A DNA stretch of 64,000 bases, taken from positions 62,001 to 126,000 of the forward strand of contig NZ_QSIL01000006.1 in the NCBI RefSeq assembly GCF_003469185.1, read 5' to 3'. Below the pieces are notes generated by a model. The model was given only the letters and a program-made list of their open reading frames with translations. It searched no databases and had not been told where the DNA came from. The DNA comes from Collinsella sp. AM34-10 (lineage in GTDB: Bacteria > Actinomycetota > Coriobacteriia > Coriobacteriales > Coriobacteriaceae). The position numbers and the translations under genes were made by a program. Shown in pieces: positions 25,673-33,784 of the stretch; positions within the stretch are counted from its first letter, which is position 1, and each line of letters opens with the position of its first letter.

Positions 25673-26569
25673 CTAGATATGTTGGCGGATCGCGTCGATA
25701 TAGGCCCGACCGTAGCGCGTGAGCGTCGTATTTTTGCGCGTGATGATGCCGATCTCCATGTACTCGTCCACATCGAGCGGAATGGAGATAATACCCGGCC
25801 CGTTGAGCTCGTGGCTGATCACGCCCGAACACACCGTGTAGCCGTTGAGGCCCATGGCCAGGTTGAACAGCGTCGCGCGATCGCGCACGCGGATGTTCTT
25901 GCGGCGCTCAAACGTCGAGGTCAGTTCCTCGGAATAGTAAAACGAGTTGTAGCTGCCCTGCTCGTAGGACAGGAAGGGATAGTCCTCCAGGTCCTCGAGC
26001 GTCACGCTGGAGCGGCCCGCCAGCGGATGGTCGGCGCACACAAAAACGTGCGGCGTGGCGCAGAAGAGCTCTTCGAACACGAGCTCGTTGGCCGCCAGCA
26101 TGCGCTCGATGACCTCGCGATTGTGCTCGGACAAGTACAAGATGCCTAGTTCGCTTTTCATATGCGCGACGTCCTCGATAATCTCGTGAGTCTGCTCCTC
26201 GCGCAGGGTAAAGTCGTAGCGCGCGGCATCGAACTCACGGATCACATCGACAAACGCGTTGACGGCAAAGGAATAATGCTGGCAGCTCACACTAAAGTGC
26301 GGCACCTGCTCGGACTCGCCCTTGTACTTGCCTTCGAGCAGATCCGCCTGGTCGAGCACCTGGCGCGCGTAGCCCAAGAAGGTCTCGCCCTCCTCGGACA
26401 CAATGACACCCTTGTTGGTGCGCTCAAAGATGTGCACACCCATCTCGTTTTCGAGATCGCGGATCGACGCGGTAATCGAAGGCTGCGACACAAAAAGCCG
26501 GCGCGAGGCCTCGGTGATGCTGCCGCATTCGGCAACTTTGACGACATACCTGAGCTGCTGAAGCTTCAT
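25673..26569 (-). CDS. LysR-family regulator, probable control of the MetE-like gene
   Basis: 298 residues from ATG 26569 (GGGAGAAAGCT upstream); the frame is open far upstream but the family start is MKLQQLRYVVKVAECGS. N-terminal winged helix with ITEASRRLFVSQPSITASIRDLE, effector domain from ~90. Similar in style to CysB/YtlI-type regulators of sulfur-amino-acid genes. Upstream HAD gene ends 11 bp earlier, so the two may be co-transcribed. Confidence 0.9.
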   Translation of the reverse strand: MKLQQLRYVVKVAECGSITEASRRLFVSQPSITASIRDLENEMGVHIFERTNKGVIVSEEGETFLGYARQVLDQADLLEGKYKGESEQVPHFSVSCQHYSFAVNAFVDVIREFDAARYDFTLREEQTHEIIEDVAHMKSELGILYLSEHNREVIERMLAANELVFEELFCATPHVFVCADHPLAGRSSVTLEDLEDYPFLSYEQGSYNSFYYSEELTSTFERRKNIRVRDRATLFNLAMGLNGYTVCSGVISHELNGPGIISIPLDVDEYMEIGIITRKNTTLTRYGRAYIDAIRQHI

Positions 26570-26579
26570 AGCTTTCTCC

Positions 26580-27488
26580 CTAGACGTTCGTGACGTCGAA
26601 ACCCGTCGCATCCATCTGACGCATAAACGGCGGCATCTCCCCCGTCGCGGCACAGGCGGCAATCTGATGCAGAGCCCCGGCAACCGCATCGTCTGCCGCA
26701 GCGCCGATATGCCAGCGCGCGGCAGCCGTGACAGCCTCGTTGGCATTGGCGACTGCAACGGAGTTGGGAACGGCATCGATCATGGGCAGATCGTTATCGG
26801 AATCACCGAACACGGCCACCTCGTCGGGCGTCAGGCCCAAAGCGCGCGCCAGCTCCAGCGCAGCGCAGCCCTTGTCCCAACCGGCCGGAAGGATGTCAAA
26901 CAGGCGCACGCGGTTGTTGGGAAACACAAGCGAGAGCTCCGGCACCTCGGCGGCAACGCGCTCGCGTAGCTCCACGAGCTCCTCACGTGAACGGGCACTC
27001 CAAATATTCGCCTTAAACACCGGGGCATCATCGACAACAGGACGGCACGGGGCCTCTTCGCCCTTGAGCCACGCGTTGCCGCCCGACTCCATGGCGCGGC
27101 GTACGCGCTCGGGGTCGTTCGTCACGCAATAGGCATCGTTATCCCAAAAGTCATCACCCAGGCTGTAGACCTTCAGATACGTATCGTCGGTCTCTTGCTC
27201 GAGGTAATCGGCCAGACGCGTCAGGGCATCGTTGTCGGTCGCATGCGAGGCCACCGCCTCGCCGTCCACAAACATGACCTGGCCGTTGCAGAACGCGCCG
27301 GTCGAGAAGCACTCGACGCAATTGCGGAACATCCAGCCCATCGCGGACGGCTGGCGACCCGAAACCGGGCCAAAGTGCAGACCCGCCGCCTGCATGGCAT
27401 GAATGCCCTCGATGGCGTAGTCGCTGGCGCCGTCATGCCCGGCTGGAATCAGCGTATCGTCCATATCGGTCAGCACAAGTTTAATCAT
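26580..27488 (-). CDS. Cof-type HAD-family phosphatase
   Basis: 302 residues. HAD motif I DMDDTLIP (8-15), motif II SGR (43-45), motif III lysine in WDKGCA, motif IV FGDSDNDLPMI; the cap inserted between motifs II and III makes it a subclass IIB (Cof) enzyme. These dephosphorylate sugar phosphates, FMN or PLP; the substrate is unknown. Divergent from the thiamine operon, with a palindromic repeat and the riboswitch between. Confidence 0.9.
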   Translation of the reverse strand: MIKLVLTDMDDTLIPAGHDGASDYAIEGIHAMQAAGLHFGPVSGRQPSAMGWMFRNCVECFSTGAFCNGQVMFVDGEAVASHATDNDALTRLADYLEQETDDTYLKVYSLGDDFWDNDAYCVTNDPERVRRAMESGGNAWLKGEEAPCRPVVDDAPVFKANIWSARSREELVELRERVAAEVPELSLVFPNNRVRLFDILPAGWDKGCAALELARALGLTPDEVAVFGDSDNDLPMIDAVPNSVAVANANEAVTAAARWHIGAAADDAVAGALHQIAACAATGEMPPFMRQMDATGFDVTNV

Positions 27489-27526
27489 AAGGCCCCCATT
27501 CGTATCGGTCCTACCTATTGTAACGA

Positions 27527-27559
27527 CCTGCCAAAATAAACCTGTCCCTTTTTGGCAGG
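27527..27559. repeat. CCTGCCAAAA palindrome, copy 1
   Basis: CCTGCCAAAA (27527-27536) and TTTTTGGCAGG (27549-27559) flank AACCTGTCCC. Nearly identical to 52731-52763, and shares a GTCCCTTT core with the GTGACAAAGGG family at 38-48 kb. Confidence 0.75.
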
Positions 27560-27585
27560 TGCGTTAGTATAGGGAACAACAGATT

Positions 27586-27677
27586 CGATGCGGGAGTGCC
27601 GGCGGTGCAAACCACAAGGCTGAGAGGGCATGGGGCCCAATCCTTTGAACCTGTCAGTTAATGCTGGCGTAGGGAGC
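27586..27677 (+). promoter_or_regulatory. TPP (THI-box) riboswitch
   Basis: The conserved aptamer blocks are present in order: CGGGAGTGCC, GGCTGAGAGGGC, CCTTTGAACCTG and TAATGCTGGCGTAGGGA. It precedes the thiM operon and is followed by a terminator hairpin at 27691-27722, so it most likely stops transcription when thiamine pyrophosphate is plentiful. Confidence 0.97.
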
Positions 27678-27690
27678 ATGCCGCCTTTAC

Positions 27691-27722
27691 AGGGGCGCTG
27701 TCTATGCACAGCGCCCCTTTTC
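27691..27722 (+). terminator. Riboswitch expression-platform terminator
   Basis: GGGGCGCTGT and ACAGCGCCCC form a 10-bp stem with a six-base loop, followed by TTTTC. Confidence 0.9.
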
Positions 27723-27743
27723 TATGCCAGGGAGGCATGTGCA

Positions 27744-28583
27744 GTGATTGATTCGGAACAGCTTAAGCAGCATATGGTCAAGGCCGTGGAGGAGATTCGC
27801 GCCACCAATCCGATGGCCGGCTCCATCACCAACACGGTGACGATCGACTTTGTCGCCAACGCACAGCTCGCCGTGGGCGGATCGGCCGCCATGGTCTATC
27901 TGCCCGACGAAGGCGAGGCACTCGTTGCCGGCGGCGGCGCCATCTATCTCAATATGGGCACGCTCTTCCCCATCTACGAGCAGACGATTCCCCGAGCGGC
28001 CAAGGCGGCACACGACGCCGGCAAGCCCTGGGTGCTCGATCCGGTGGGCCTGGGCATCGGTAGCCTGCGCACCCAGCTGGTAAACGAGCTCAAGCAGTAC
28101 AAGCCCGCCATCGTGCGCGGCAATGCCTCCGAGATCATTGCGCTCGCCGGCCTGTGGGGTCTTGAGGGCGAGGCGGCCGATCTGAGCCGCGTACGCGGCG
28201 TCGATACCACCGACACGGTCGACGCCGCCCGCGATGCCGCCGTGGCGCTCGCCCGCTACACCGGCGGCGCCGTGGTCGTCTCGGGCGAAGTCGACCTGAT
28301 TACCGACGGCACGACCGTGGCCAAGTCCCACGGCGGCAGCCCGCTCATGTCCAAGATCACCGGCTGCGGCTGCTCGCAGGGCGGCGTGCTGGCCGTGTAC
28401 GCCTGCGCCGCCGACCCGTTTACGGCAGCCGTCTGCGGCACCGCCGTCTACAACGTTGCCGGCACGCGTGCCGCCGCCGTCGCCGATGCCCCGGCAAGCT
28501 TTAAGGTCGCCTTTATCGACGAGCTCTACCGCGCGACCGCCCAGGACATCGCCGATAACCGACTCGAGCTCGAGGAGGCATAA
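27744..28583 (+). CDS. thiM: Hydroxyethylthiazole kinase
   Basis: 279 residues from GTG 27744, after GGGAGGCATGTGCA; the frame extends upstream into the riboswitch terminator and cannot start there. Ribokinase-like fold; markers are SITNTVTIDFVANAQLAVGGSAAM at the thiazole site, VLDPVG, NASEI, and the ATP/anion-hole motif KITGCGCSQGG with the catalytic cysteine. Phosphorylates hydroxyethylthiazole salvaged from thiamine breakdown. First gene of the TPP-controlled operon. Confidence 0.96.
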   Translation: MIDSEQLKQHMVKAVEEIRATNPMAGSITNTVTIDFVANAQLAVGGSAAMVYLPDEGEALVAGGGAIYLNMGTLFPIYEQTIPRAAKAAHDAGKPWVLDPVGLGIGSLRTQLVNELKQYKPAIVRGNASEIIALAGLWGLEGEAADLSRVRGVDTTDTVDAARDAAVALARYTGGAVVVSGEVDLITDGTTVAKSHGGSPLMSKITGCGCSQGGVLAVYACAADPFTAAVCGTAVYNVAGTRAAAVADAPASFKVAFIDELYRATAQDIADNRLELEEA

Positions 28584-28586
28584 GCC

Positions 28587-28928
28587 ATGTCCGAGCCCAC
28601 AACCAATACCGGCATGAACACACTCGTCGCCGTGGCCATCGCCCCATGCGGCACCGGCGATGAGCTGTCCGCCGAGGTCGCCGAGGTCGTGCGCGTCATT
28701 CGCGAGAGCGGCCTTCCCAACCGCACCACCTCGATGTTCACCGAGATCGAGGGCAACTGGGACGAGGTCATGCAGGTCGTGCGCGACGCAACCTTTGTGT
28801 TGGCGAGCAAGGGTATCCGCACCGAAGTCGTGCTCAAAGCCGATATTCGGCCCGGATTTACCGACACCATGACCGGCAAGCTCGAGCGCATGGAAGCGCA
28901 GATCAAAAAGCAGGAGGAAGCACGATGA
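28587..28928 (+). CDS. Thiamine-binding MTH1187/YkoF-family protein
   Basis: 113 residues, ATG 4 bp after thiM with GAGGAGGCATAAGCC upstream. The ~100-residue ferredoxin-like fold (VAVAIAPCGTGDELSAEVAEVV, ESGLPNRTTSMFTEIEG in part) matches the thiamine-binding DUF77 family. Its place between thiM and thiE supports binding of thiamine or its hydroxymethylpyrimidine precursor. It ends in a 4-base overlap with thiE. Confidence 0.9.
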   Translation: MSEPTTNTGMNTLVAVAIAPCGTGDELSAEVAEVVRVIRESGLPNRTTSMFTEIEGNWDEVMQVVRDATFVLASKGIRTEVVLKADIRPGFTDTMTGKLERMEAQIKKQEEAR

Positions 28929-29626
28929 GCATCCGCGACAACCTTGATATCTCGGCCTATCTGGTACTCGGCCCCGAAAACACGCTCGGGCGCCCCGTGG
29001 GCGATGTGGTGGCCCAGGCGCTCGACGCCGGCTTTACCTGCATCCAGGTGCGCTCCAAGGTGGCAAGTGCCCGCGAGATCATCGCGCTGACCGGCGACGC
29101 CGCACAGGCAATCGCGCAGGCCGGCAAGACCGGTCAGGTCGCCCTGCTCATCGACGACCGCCTGGACTGCGTGCTTGCTGCACGCGAGCAGGGCATTGCC
29201 GTCGACGGCGTGCATGTGGGTCAGAGCGACATTCCCGTCGAGGTCTGCCGCAAGCTGCTGGGCCCCGACGCCATCGTGGGTCTTTCGGCCCGTTGCGAGG
29301 AAATGCTCGAGTACGTCAAGACCGCCGACATGAGCCTGGTCGATTACCTGGGCATCGGCCCACTCCACGAGACCGAGACCAAGCGCGACTGCGGACGCGC
29401 GGCCGACGGCTCTATCATCACCAAGAGCTTTGAGGACCTGGCCGCACTCCACGCGGCAAGCCCCGTGCCCATCGTGGTGGGCGGCGGCGTCAAGACGGCC
29501 GACTTGCCGCAGCTTAAGGCAACCGGCGTCGATGGCTTCTTTGTGGTGAGCGCCGTCTGCAGTGCCGACGACCCCCACGCCGCAGCCAAGGAGCTCGTCG
29601 ACACCTGGCAGCAAGCAGAGGCATAA
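28925..29626 (+). CDS. thiE: Thiamine-phosphate synthase
   Basis: 233 residues, ATG overlapping the preceding stop (ATGA). TIM-barrel family: TCIQVRSK, LLIDDRLD, GVHVGQSDIP, GPLHETETKRDCG and VVGGGVK. Joins hydroxymethylpyrimidine pyrophosphate with thiazole phosphate from ThiM. No thiD kinase follows here, so the pyrimidine precursor kinase must be elsewhere or absent. Confidence 0.96.
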   Translation: MSIRDNLDISAYLVLGPENTLGRPVGDVVAQALDAGFTCIQVRSKVASAREIIALTGDAAQAIAQAGKTGQVALLIDDRLDCVLAAREQGIAVDGVHVGQSDIPVEVCRKLLGPDAIVGLSARCEEMLEYVKTADMSLVDYLGIGPLHETETKRDCGRAADGSIITKSFEDLAALHAASPVPIVVGGGVKTADLPQLKATGVDGFFVVSAVCSADDPHAAAKELVDTWQQAEA

Positions 29627-29664
29627 GCCGAGCAGCTGATCCGCAGCCTCACATCTTTAGCAAT

Positions 29665-29710
29665 GGAAAGCGCATCCCAGTTTGGACCTCCATTCCGGGA
29701 TGCGCTTTCC
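29665..29710. terminator. Hairpin after thiE, shared with the convergent patatin gene
   Basis: GGAAAGCGCATCCC and GGGATGCGCTTTCC form a perfect 14-bp stem with an 18-base loop. Confidence 0.75.
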
Positions 29711-29732
29711 GCCGAGTCCGCGGCAGTTTGCT

Positions 29733-30602
29733 CTACCCCGCTAGGTAGGCCTCCAACGCCGGCAAAGTCGCCTCCGCATCTCGACGACCGATCTGATAGA
29801 TGCGCTCGAGCTCATCGGGCTCGCGGCACAGCGACGGCACTTTCACCGATTCGCTCGGACGCACCACAAAGATTTCGCCGGCAGCCTCGCGACGTGCCAG
29901 GTCATCGAGCGTGGCATTGTAAACCTCATGCCGATGCTCAAGCGCTGAGACAAACTCCGGATAGTGACGGAACACGCGACGCAGCATGGGCATCACGCTG
30001 TTGGGCTGCTTCACAAAGCCCGCCGGCTGCGTGAGTACCACGATATTGCGGTCATACCCCTGCGCAAACAGCCATGCACTGGGAATAGAATCAGCCACGC
30101 CACCATCCAGATACTTATGCCCGTCAATAGCAACGGGACGCGTCGCCACGGGAATCGCCGACGATGCCCGGATCCACTCGATATCCCGCTCGTCGCCATA
30201 AGGCAGGTCATGGTAGACGGCCTTGCCCGTCTCGATATCGGTGCACACGCACGTAAACCGCATGGGACAGGCGCGATACGCCTCCAAGTCAATGGGATCG
30301 CGCTCGATAGGCACCTCGTGATAGGCAAAATCGGCATTGAACATATCGCCGGTCCGCAGCCAGCTTGCTACACCCGCATAGCGCTTATCGGCACAATAGG
30401 CCTTGTTATAGCGAATGGCACGGCCGATCTGGCGCGATTTAAAATTGTAGCCAAACGCCGCGCCCGCCGAGACGCCCACCATATGGTCGCAGGTCAAACC
30501 GTGCTCCATCCAAACGTCGAGCACGCCCGCCGTATACATACCGCGGTAGCCGCCTCCCTCGAGCGCGAGCCCCACCGTGCGCGTCATAGTTGGCTGTGCC
30601 AT
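29733..30602 (-). CDS. Patatin-like phospholipase (YjjU/RssA type)
   Basis: 289 residues. Anion hole GGGYRGMYTAGVL, nucleophile GVSAGAAFG (Ser ~45), and the DGG of the catalytic aspartate in YLDGGVADSIP. Bacterial proteins of this sort are cytoplasmic or membrane-associated acyl hydrolases. ATG 30602 has GGAGATGGTCGC upstream; Met6 is a possible shorter start. No obvious operon partner. Confidence 0.9.
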   Translation of the reverse strand: MAQPTMTRTVGLALEGGGYRGMYTAGVLDVWMEHGLTCDHMVGVSAGAAFGYNFKSRQIGRAIRYNKAYCADKRYAGVASWLRTGDMFNADFAYHEVPIERDPIDLEAYRACPMRFTCVCTDIETGKAVYHDLPYGDERDIEWIRASSAIPVATRPVAIDGHKYLDGGVADSIPSAWLFAQGYDRNIVVLTQPAGFVKQPNSVMPMLRRVFRHYPEFVSALEHRHEVYNATLDDLARREAAGEIFVVRPSESVKVPSLCREPDELERIYQIGRRDAEATLPALEAYLAG

Positions 30603-30939
30603 GCGACCATCTCCGTCCCCGCAAATTTAAACGGAACAAGTATACCCATCAACATATACCGCCCCAGTCGCATTTTTATCGAACATCGCATCATCGCGCT
30701 GCCGTTTGTCGAATAATAGCCACCCACAGCATGTGCACCCCTATATAATTTTGTACTGTTGTTTATTACTGTTGTTTATACTACTCAGCAGTTATCAACA
30801 GCGAACATTAGCCGGCAAAGTAACCCAACAACGCAGCAAGGCGGGGGCCTGGATACACGCAAAACGCTGAGCAACGACGCGTGTACACGACGAGCTCGCC
30901 CGACGCAATCCGCCCCGACTTCAGAAAGCCGCTTAGAAC
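30603..30939. other. 337-bp divergent promoter region upstream of the GGDEF-EAL gene
   Basis: No gene is seen. It contains a perfect tandem repeat of the 13-mer TACTGTTGTTTAT (30754-30766 and 30767-30779), just after an AT-rich TATATAATTTT promoter-like stretch, and an ACACGC/GCGTGT hairpin at about 30855-30886. I looked for a c-di-GMP riboswitch and could not find its conserved core. Confidence 0.5.
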
Positions 30940-33657
30940 ATGGATACTGTCAGCAATTACACCGAAACGCTCGAAAAGACCGTCCGTGACCTTCTCGAGC
31001 GTCAGGAGGATCTGATCAGGACCGCCTTTACCGACCAGCTTACCGGGCTTGGCAACCGTGGCGGCTTTGCCCGTTCCCTCGAGGAGCTCTGGGAGCAGGA
31101 CACCCCCGTTACCATGGCGTTCATCGATATCGACAATCTCAAGCACTGCAACGACGTCTTTGGGCATGACGAGGGCAACCGCTATATCTTGCAGGTAAGC
31201 CTCTATCTCAAACTGTATATGAAAGTGGACGAGGCGGCGTTTCGCATAGGCGGCGACGAGTTTGCCATCCTATCTACGATTGCGACCGAGGACGACCTCG
31301 CCGAACGTCTGGAACACTGCCGAACGATCCTGCTCAAAAACAACGATTCCGAGATGCCCCACTCGTTTAGCTACGGAGTGGCACACGCCGACCCCGCCCT
31401 GGGCGAAGCCTCCAATCGCATGACACTCGATGCCGACCATCGCATGTACGACTACAAGCTACGTCATGCCATGCACCTCGATCGGCGCAATATTACGCAA
31501 GTCCACGCCGACGACTTCGAAATAAGCGATCGTATTTTCGACGCTTTTTCGATGCTCAACGAGGGCCGTTATTTCTTTATCGAGAACTTGGACAAGGACC
31601 GCACCCTTTGGTCGCAAGGTGCCTTGCGCGATCTCGGTCTTCCTTCGGAGCACATAGACAGCTGCCGCGATTTCTGGAAGACGCGCGTCCATCCCGATGA
31701 CCTCGAGGCCTACGCCAACGACATCAACCAGATCTTTAACGGCTCCAAACACCGCCGCGTCATGCAGTACCGCATGCGCAATGCCGCGGGTGACTACGTT
31801 CTCTGCCGTGCTCGCGGGTTTCGCATCGACGGCGACGGAAATGTCCCCTCGCTCTATGTCGGCGAACTCGTCAACCACTCGCTTGCCGAAACCGTCGACG
31901 CCGCCACAGGCCTCGGAACGCAGCGCATGCTGGTCAACGCTATCGATGCCTGCCGTCGCGACCGCTGCGAGACGGGGCTTATAGCGGTGCGCATTCGTGG
32001 CACGGCGAATCTCAACGAGCTCTACGGGGCCGAGGCTGTCGACAACATGCTTGCCGAATACGCAGGCCGCATGCTGTCGATCACCCGCGGCAGAAGCCGG
32101 GTCTTCCGTTCACGAAGCGTCCAGTTCGTCGTGCTCAGCAACGATTTGGACCATGAGGCATTCGAGCAACTGACCCGCCACCTTAAAGAGGCTGTTTTCG
32201 CTCCCGTTCAAATCGCGGGCGACACCATTACTCCCGTCTGCCTTGTCGTCCCGGCCTTTTACGAGCAGTTAACCCATCAAGCGACCGCCGTTTTAGGCGA
32301 ACTCGACCGTCGCCTTCGCACGGCCGGCGGGCTTGTTCCCAACGACAGCCTCCCCATACCCGAGGCGGAGCGCAAAAGCGCCATCGCCGAACGTATCGAC
32401 TCGCTCACGGGCCTCTATCGACCCAGCGAGTTTATGCGGCGCGCCAACGCATTTCTCGAGGCAAGGCGCGACGGCACCTGGTGCATCGCCACGGTCGACA
32501 TGGGCCACATGCGCCTGTTTAATGAATGGCACGGCCAGGCCGAGGGCGACCGCGTACTCGCCGATGTGGGCACGGTCCTCAAGGACATCGAGAATGCCGA
32601 TATGGGCGTCGCAGGGTACTGGGGCCAAGATGACTTTTGCGCACTCATCCCCTTTAAGCACATCACCGTCCATCAAATCTACAACCGCGTTCGCGAGGCA
32701 GTAGCCAGGCATGATGACGGCGTAGGTTTTTGGCCGTCCATGGGCATTTACCCCATCGACTCCAATGAGGAGATCACCATCGATGCGCAGGCAAAGGCCA
32801 TGTTTACCAATCGACGCGCCAAAAACGACTTCAAGGAGCGCATTGCCATTTTCCGCCCCGAAGAATATGAACACGAGATTGCGTTCCACCGCACGCTGAC
32901 CGAGTTCCAGTACGCGCTCTCAAACGGCCGCATCACGTACTACCTGCAGCCCCAGGTCGATATGGAAACCGGCGAGATCATTGGCGCCGAGGCACTCACC
33001 CGCTGGATTGACAAGGACGGCTCTCTCATTTCACCCGCAACGTTTATCCCCGCACTCGAGGAAAGCGGCTTTGTGGTGACGCTCGACAAGTACATTTGGC
33101 AGGGTGTCGCCTCGTGGCTGCGCGTGCGTCTCGATCGCGGCCTTCGTGTGGTTCCGGTCTCGCTTAATGTGTCGCGCGTGGATATCCTTGCCTGCGACGT
33201 TGCCGAGCATATGGGGGCGCTTGCCGCCCAATACAACCTACCGCCCGAGCTCATGCGTATCGAGATCACCGAGACGGCTTATACGGGAGAGTCCGAAGCC
33301 GTGGACAAACTGACAGCCGACTTGCACACCCGCGGCTTCTCGACCTATATGGACGATTTTGGCACCGGTCAGTCCACGCTCGCGATGCTCAAGAACGTCA
33401 ACGTCGACGTCATCAAGCTCGACCGCACCTTTGTGCCCACCGACCGCGATCAAGGCCGCAGCGCGCAGATCGTGTCATCGATGCTCGAGATGGCGCAGTC
33501 GCTCCATCTGCCCATTGTAATCGAAGGCGTCGAGACAGATGAGCAGGCGAACATGCTACGCCACATGGGTGCCCGCTACGCTCAGGGCTTCCTCTACTAC
33601 CGCCCCATGCCGGCGAAGGATTTTGAGGCATTGCTCGATGGTGGCAATAACAACTGA
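30940..33657 (+). CDS. GGDEF-PAS-(degenerate GGDEF)x2-EAL cyclic di-GMP protein
   Basis: 905 residues, no membrane segments. GGDEF domain 1 (about 25-175) has an intact active site FRIGGDEFAIL. A PAS-like domain follows (about 195-310, with HPDDLEAY). A second GGDEF-like fold (about 325-450) has no motif, and a third (about 465-625) reads YWGQDDF in place of GGDEF. The EAL domain (about 640-895) keeps EALTRW, NVSR, ITET, DDFGTG, KLDR and EGVE, so it should be an active phosphodiesterase. It may both make and break c-di-GMP in the cytoplasm. The neighbour at 33785 shares the first three domains. Confidence 0.9.
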   Translation: MDTVSNYTETLEKTVRDLLERQEDLIRTAFTDQLTGLGNRGGFARSLEELWEQDTPVTMAFIDIDNLKHCNDVFGHDEGNRYILQVSLYLKLYMKVDEAAFRIGGDEFAILSTIATEDDLAERLEHCRTILLKNNDSEMPHSFSYGVAHADPALGEASNRMTLDADHRMYDYKLRHAMHLDRRNITQVHADDFEISDRIFDAFSMLNEGRYFFIENLDKDRTLWSQGALRDLGLPSEHIDSCRDFWKTRVHPDDLEAYANDINQIFNGSKHRRVMQYRMRNAAGDYVLCRARGFRIDGDGNVPSLYVGELVNHSLAETVDAATGLGTQRMLVNAIDACRRDRCETGLIAVRIRGTANLNELYGAEAVDNMLAEYAGRMLSITRGRSRVFRSRSVQFVVLSNDLDHEAFEQLTRHLKEAVFAPVQIAGDTITPVCLVVPAFYEQLTHQATAVLGELDRRLRTAGGLVPNDSLPIPEAERKSAIAERIDSLTGLYRPSEFMRRANAFLEARRDGTWCIATVDMGHMRLFNEWHGQAEGDRVLADVGTVLKDIENADMGVAGYWGQDDFCALIPFKHITVHQIYNRVREAVARHDDGVGFWPSMGIYPIDSNEEITIDAQAKAMFTNRRAKNDFKERIAIFRPEEYEHEIAFHRTLTEFQYALSNGRITYYLQPQVDMETGEIIGAEALTRWIDKDGSLISPATFIPALEESGFVVTLDKYIWQGVASWLRVRLDRGLRVVPVSLNVSRVDILACDVAEHMGALAAQYNLPPELMRIEITETAYTGESEAVDKLTADLHTRGFSTYMDDFGTGQSTLAMLKNVNVDVIKLDRTFVPTDRDQGRSAQIVSSMLEMAQSLHLPIVIEGVETDEQANMLRHMGARYAQGFLYYRPMPAKDFEALLDGGNNN

Positions 33658-33784
33658 TACGCTCGCGCGCAAAACGCCACCGTCGAAGGGGGCATTTGTC
33701 TCCATTAGCTAACTTATTACCCCAATTCAAACCGAATTGGGGATATGATACAAACCGTTGTTCCGCCCAAGGAGGTTATCCATC

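Noticed and set aside
30780..30939. Possible c-di-GMP (GEMM) riboswitch before the GGDEF-EAL gene
   Set aside because: A CGCAAA-containing stretch is present, but the conserved second half of the aptamer cannot be aligned.
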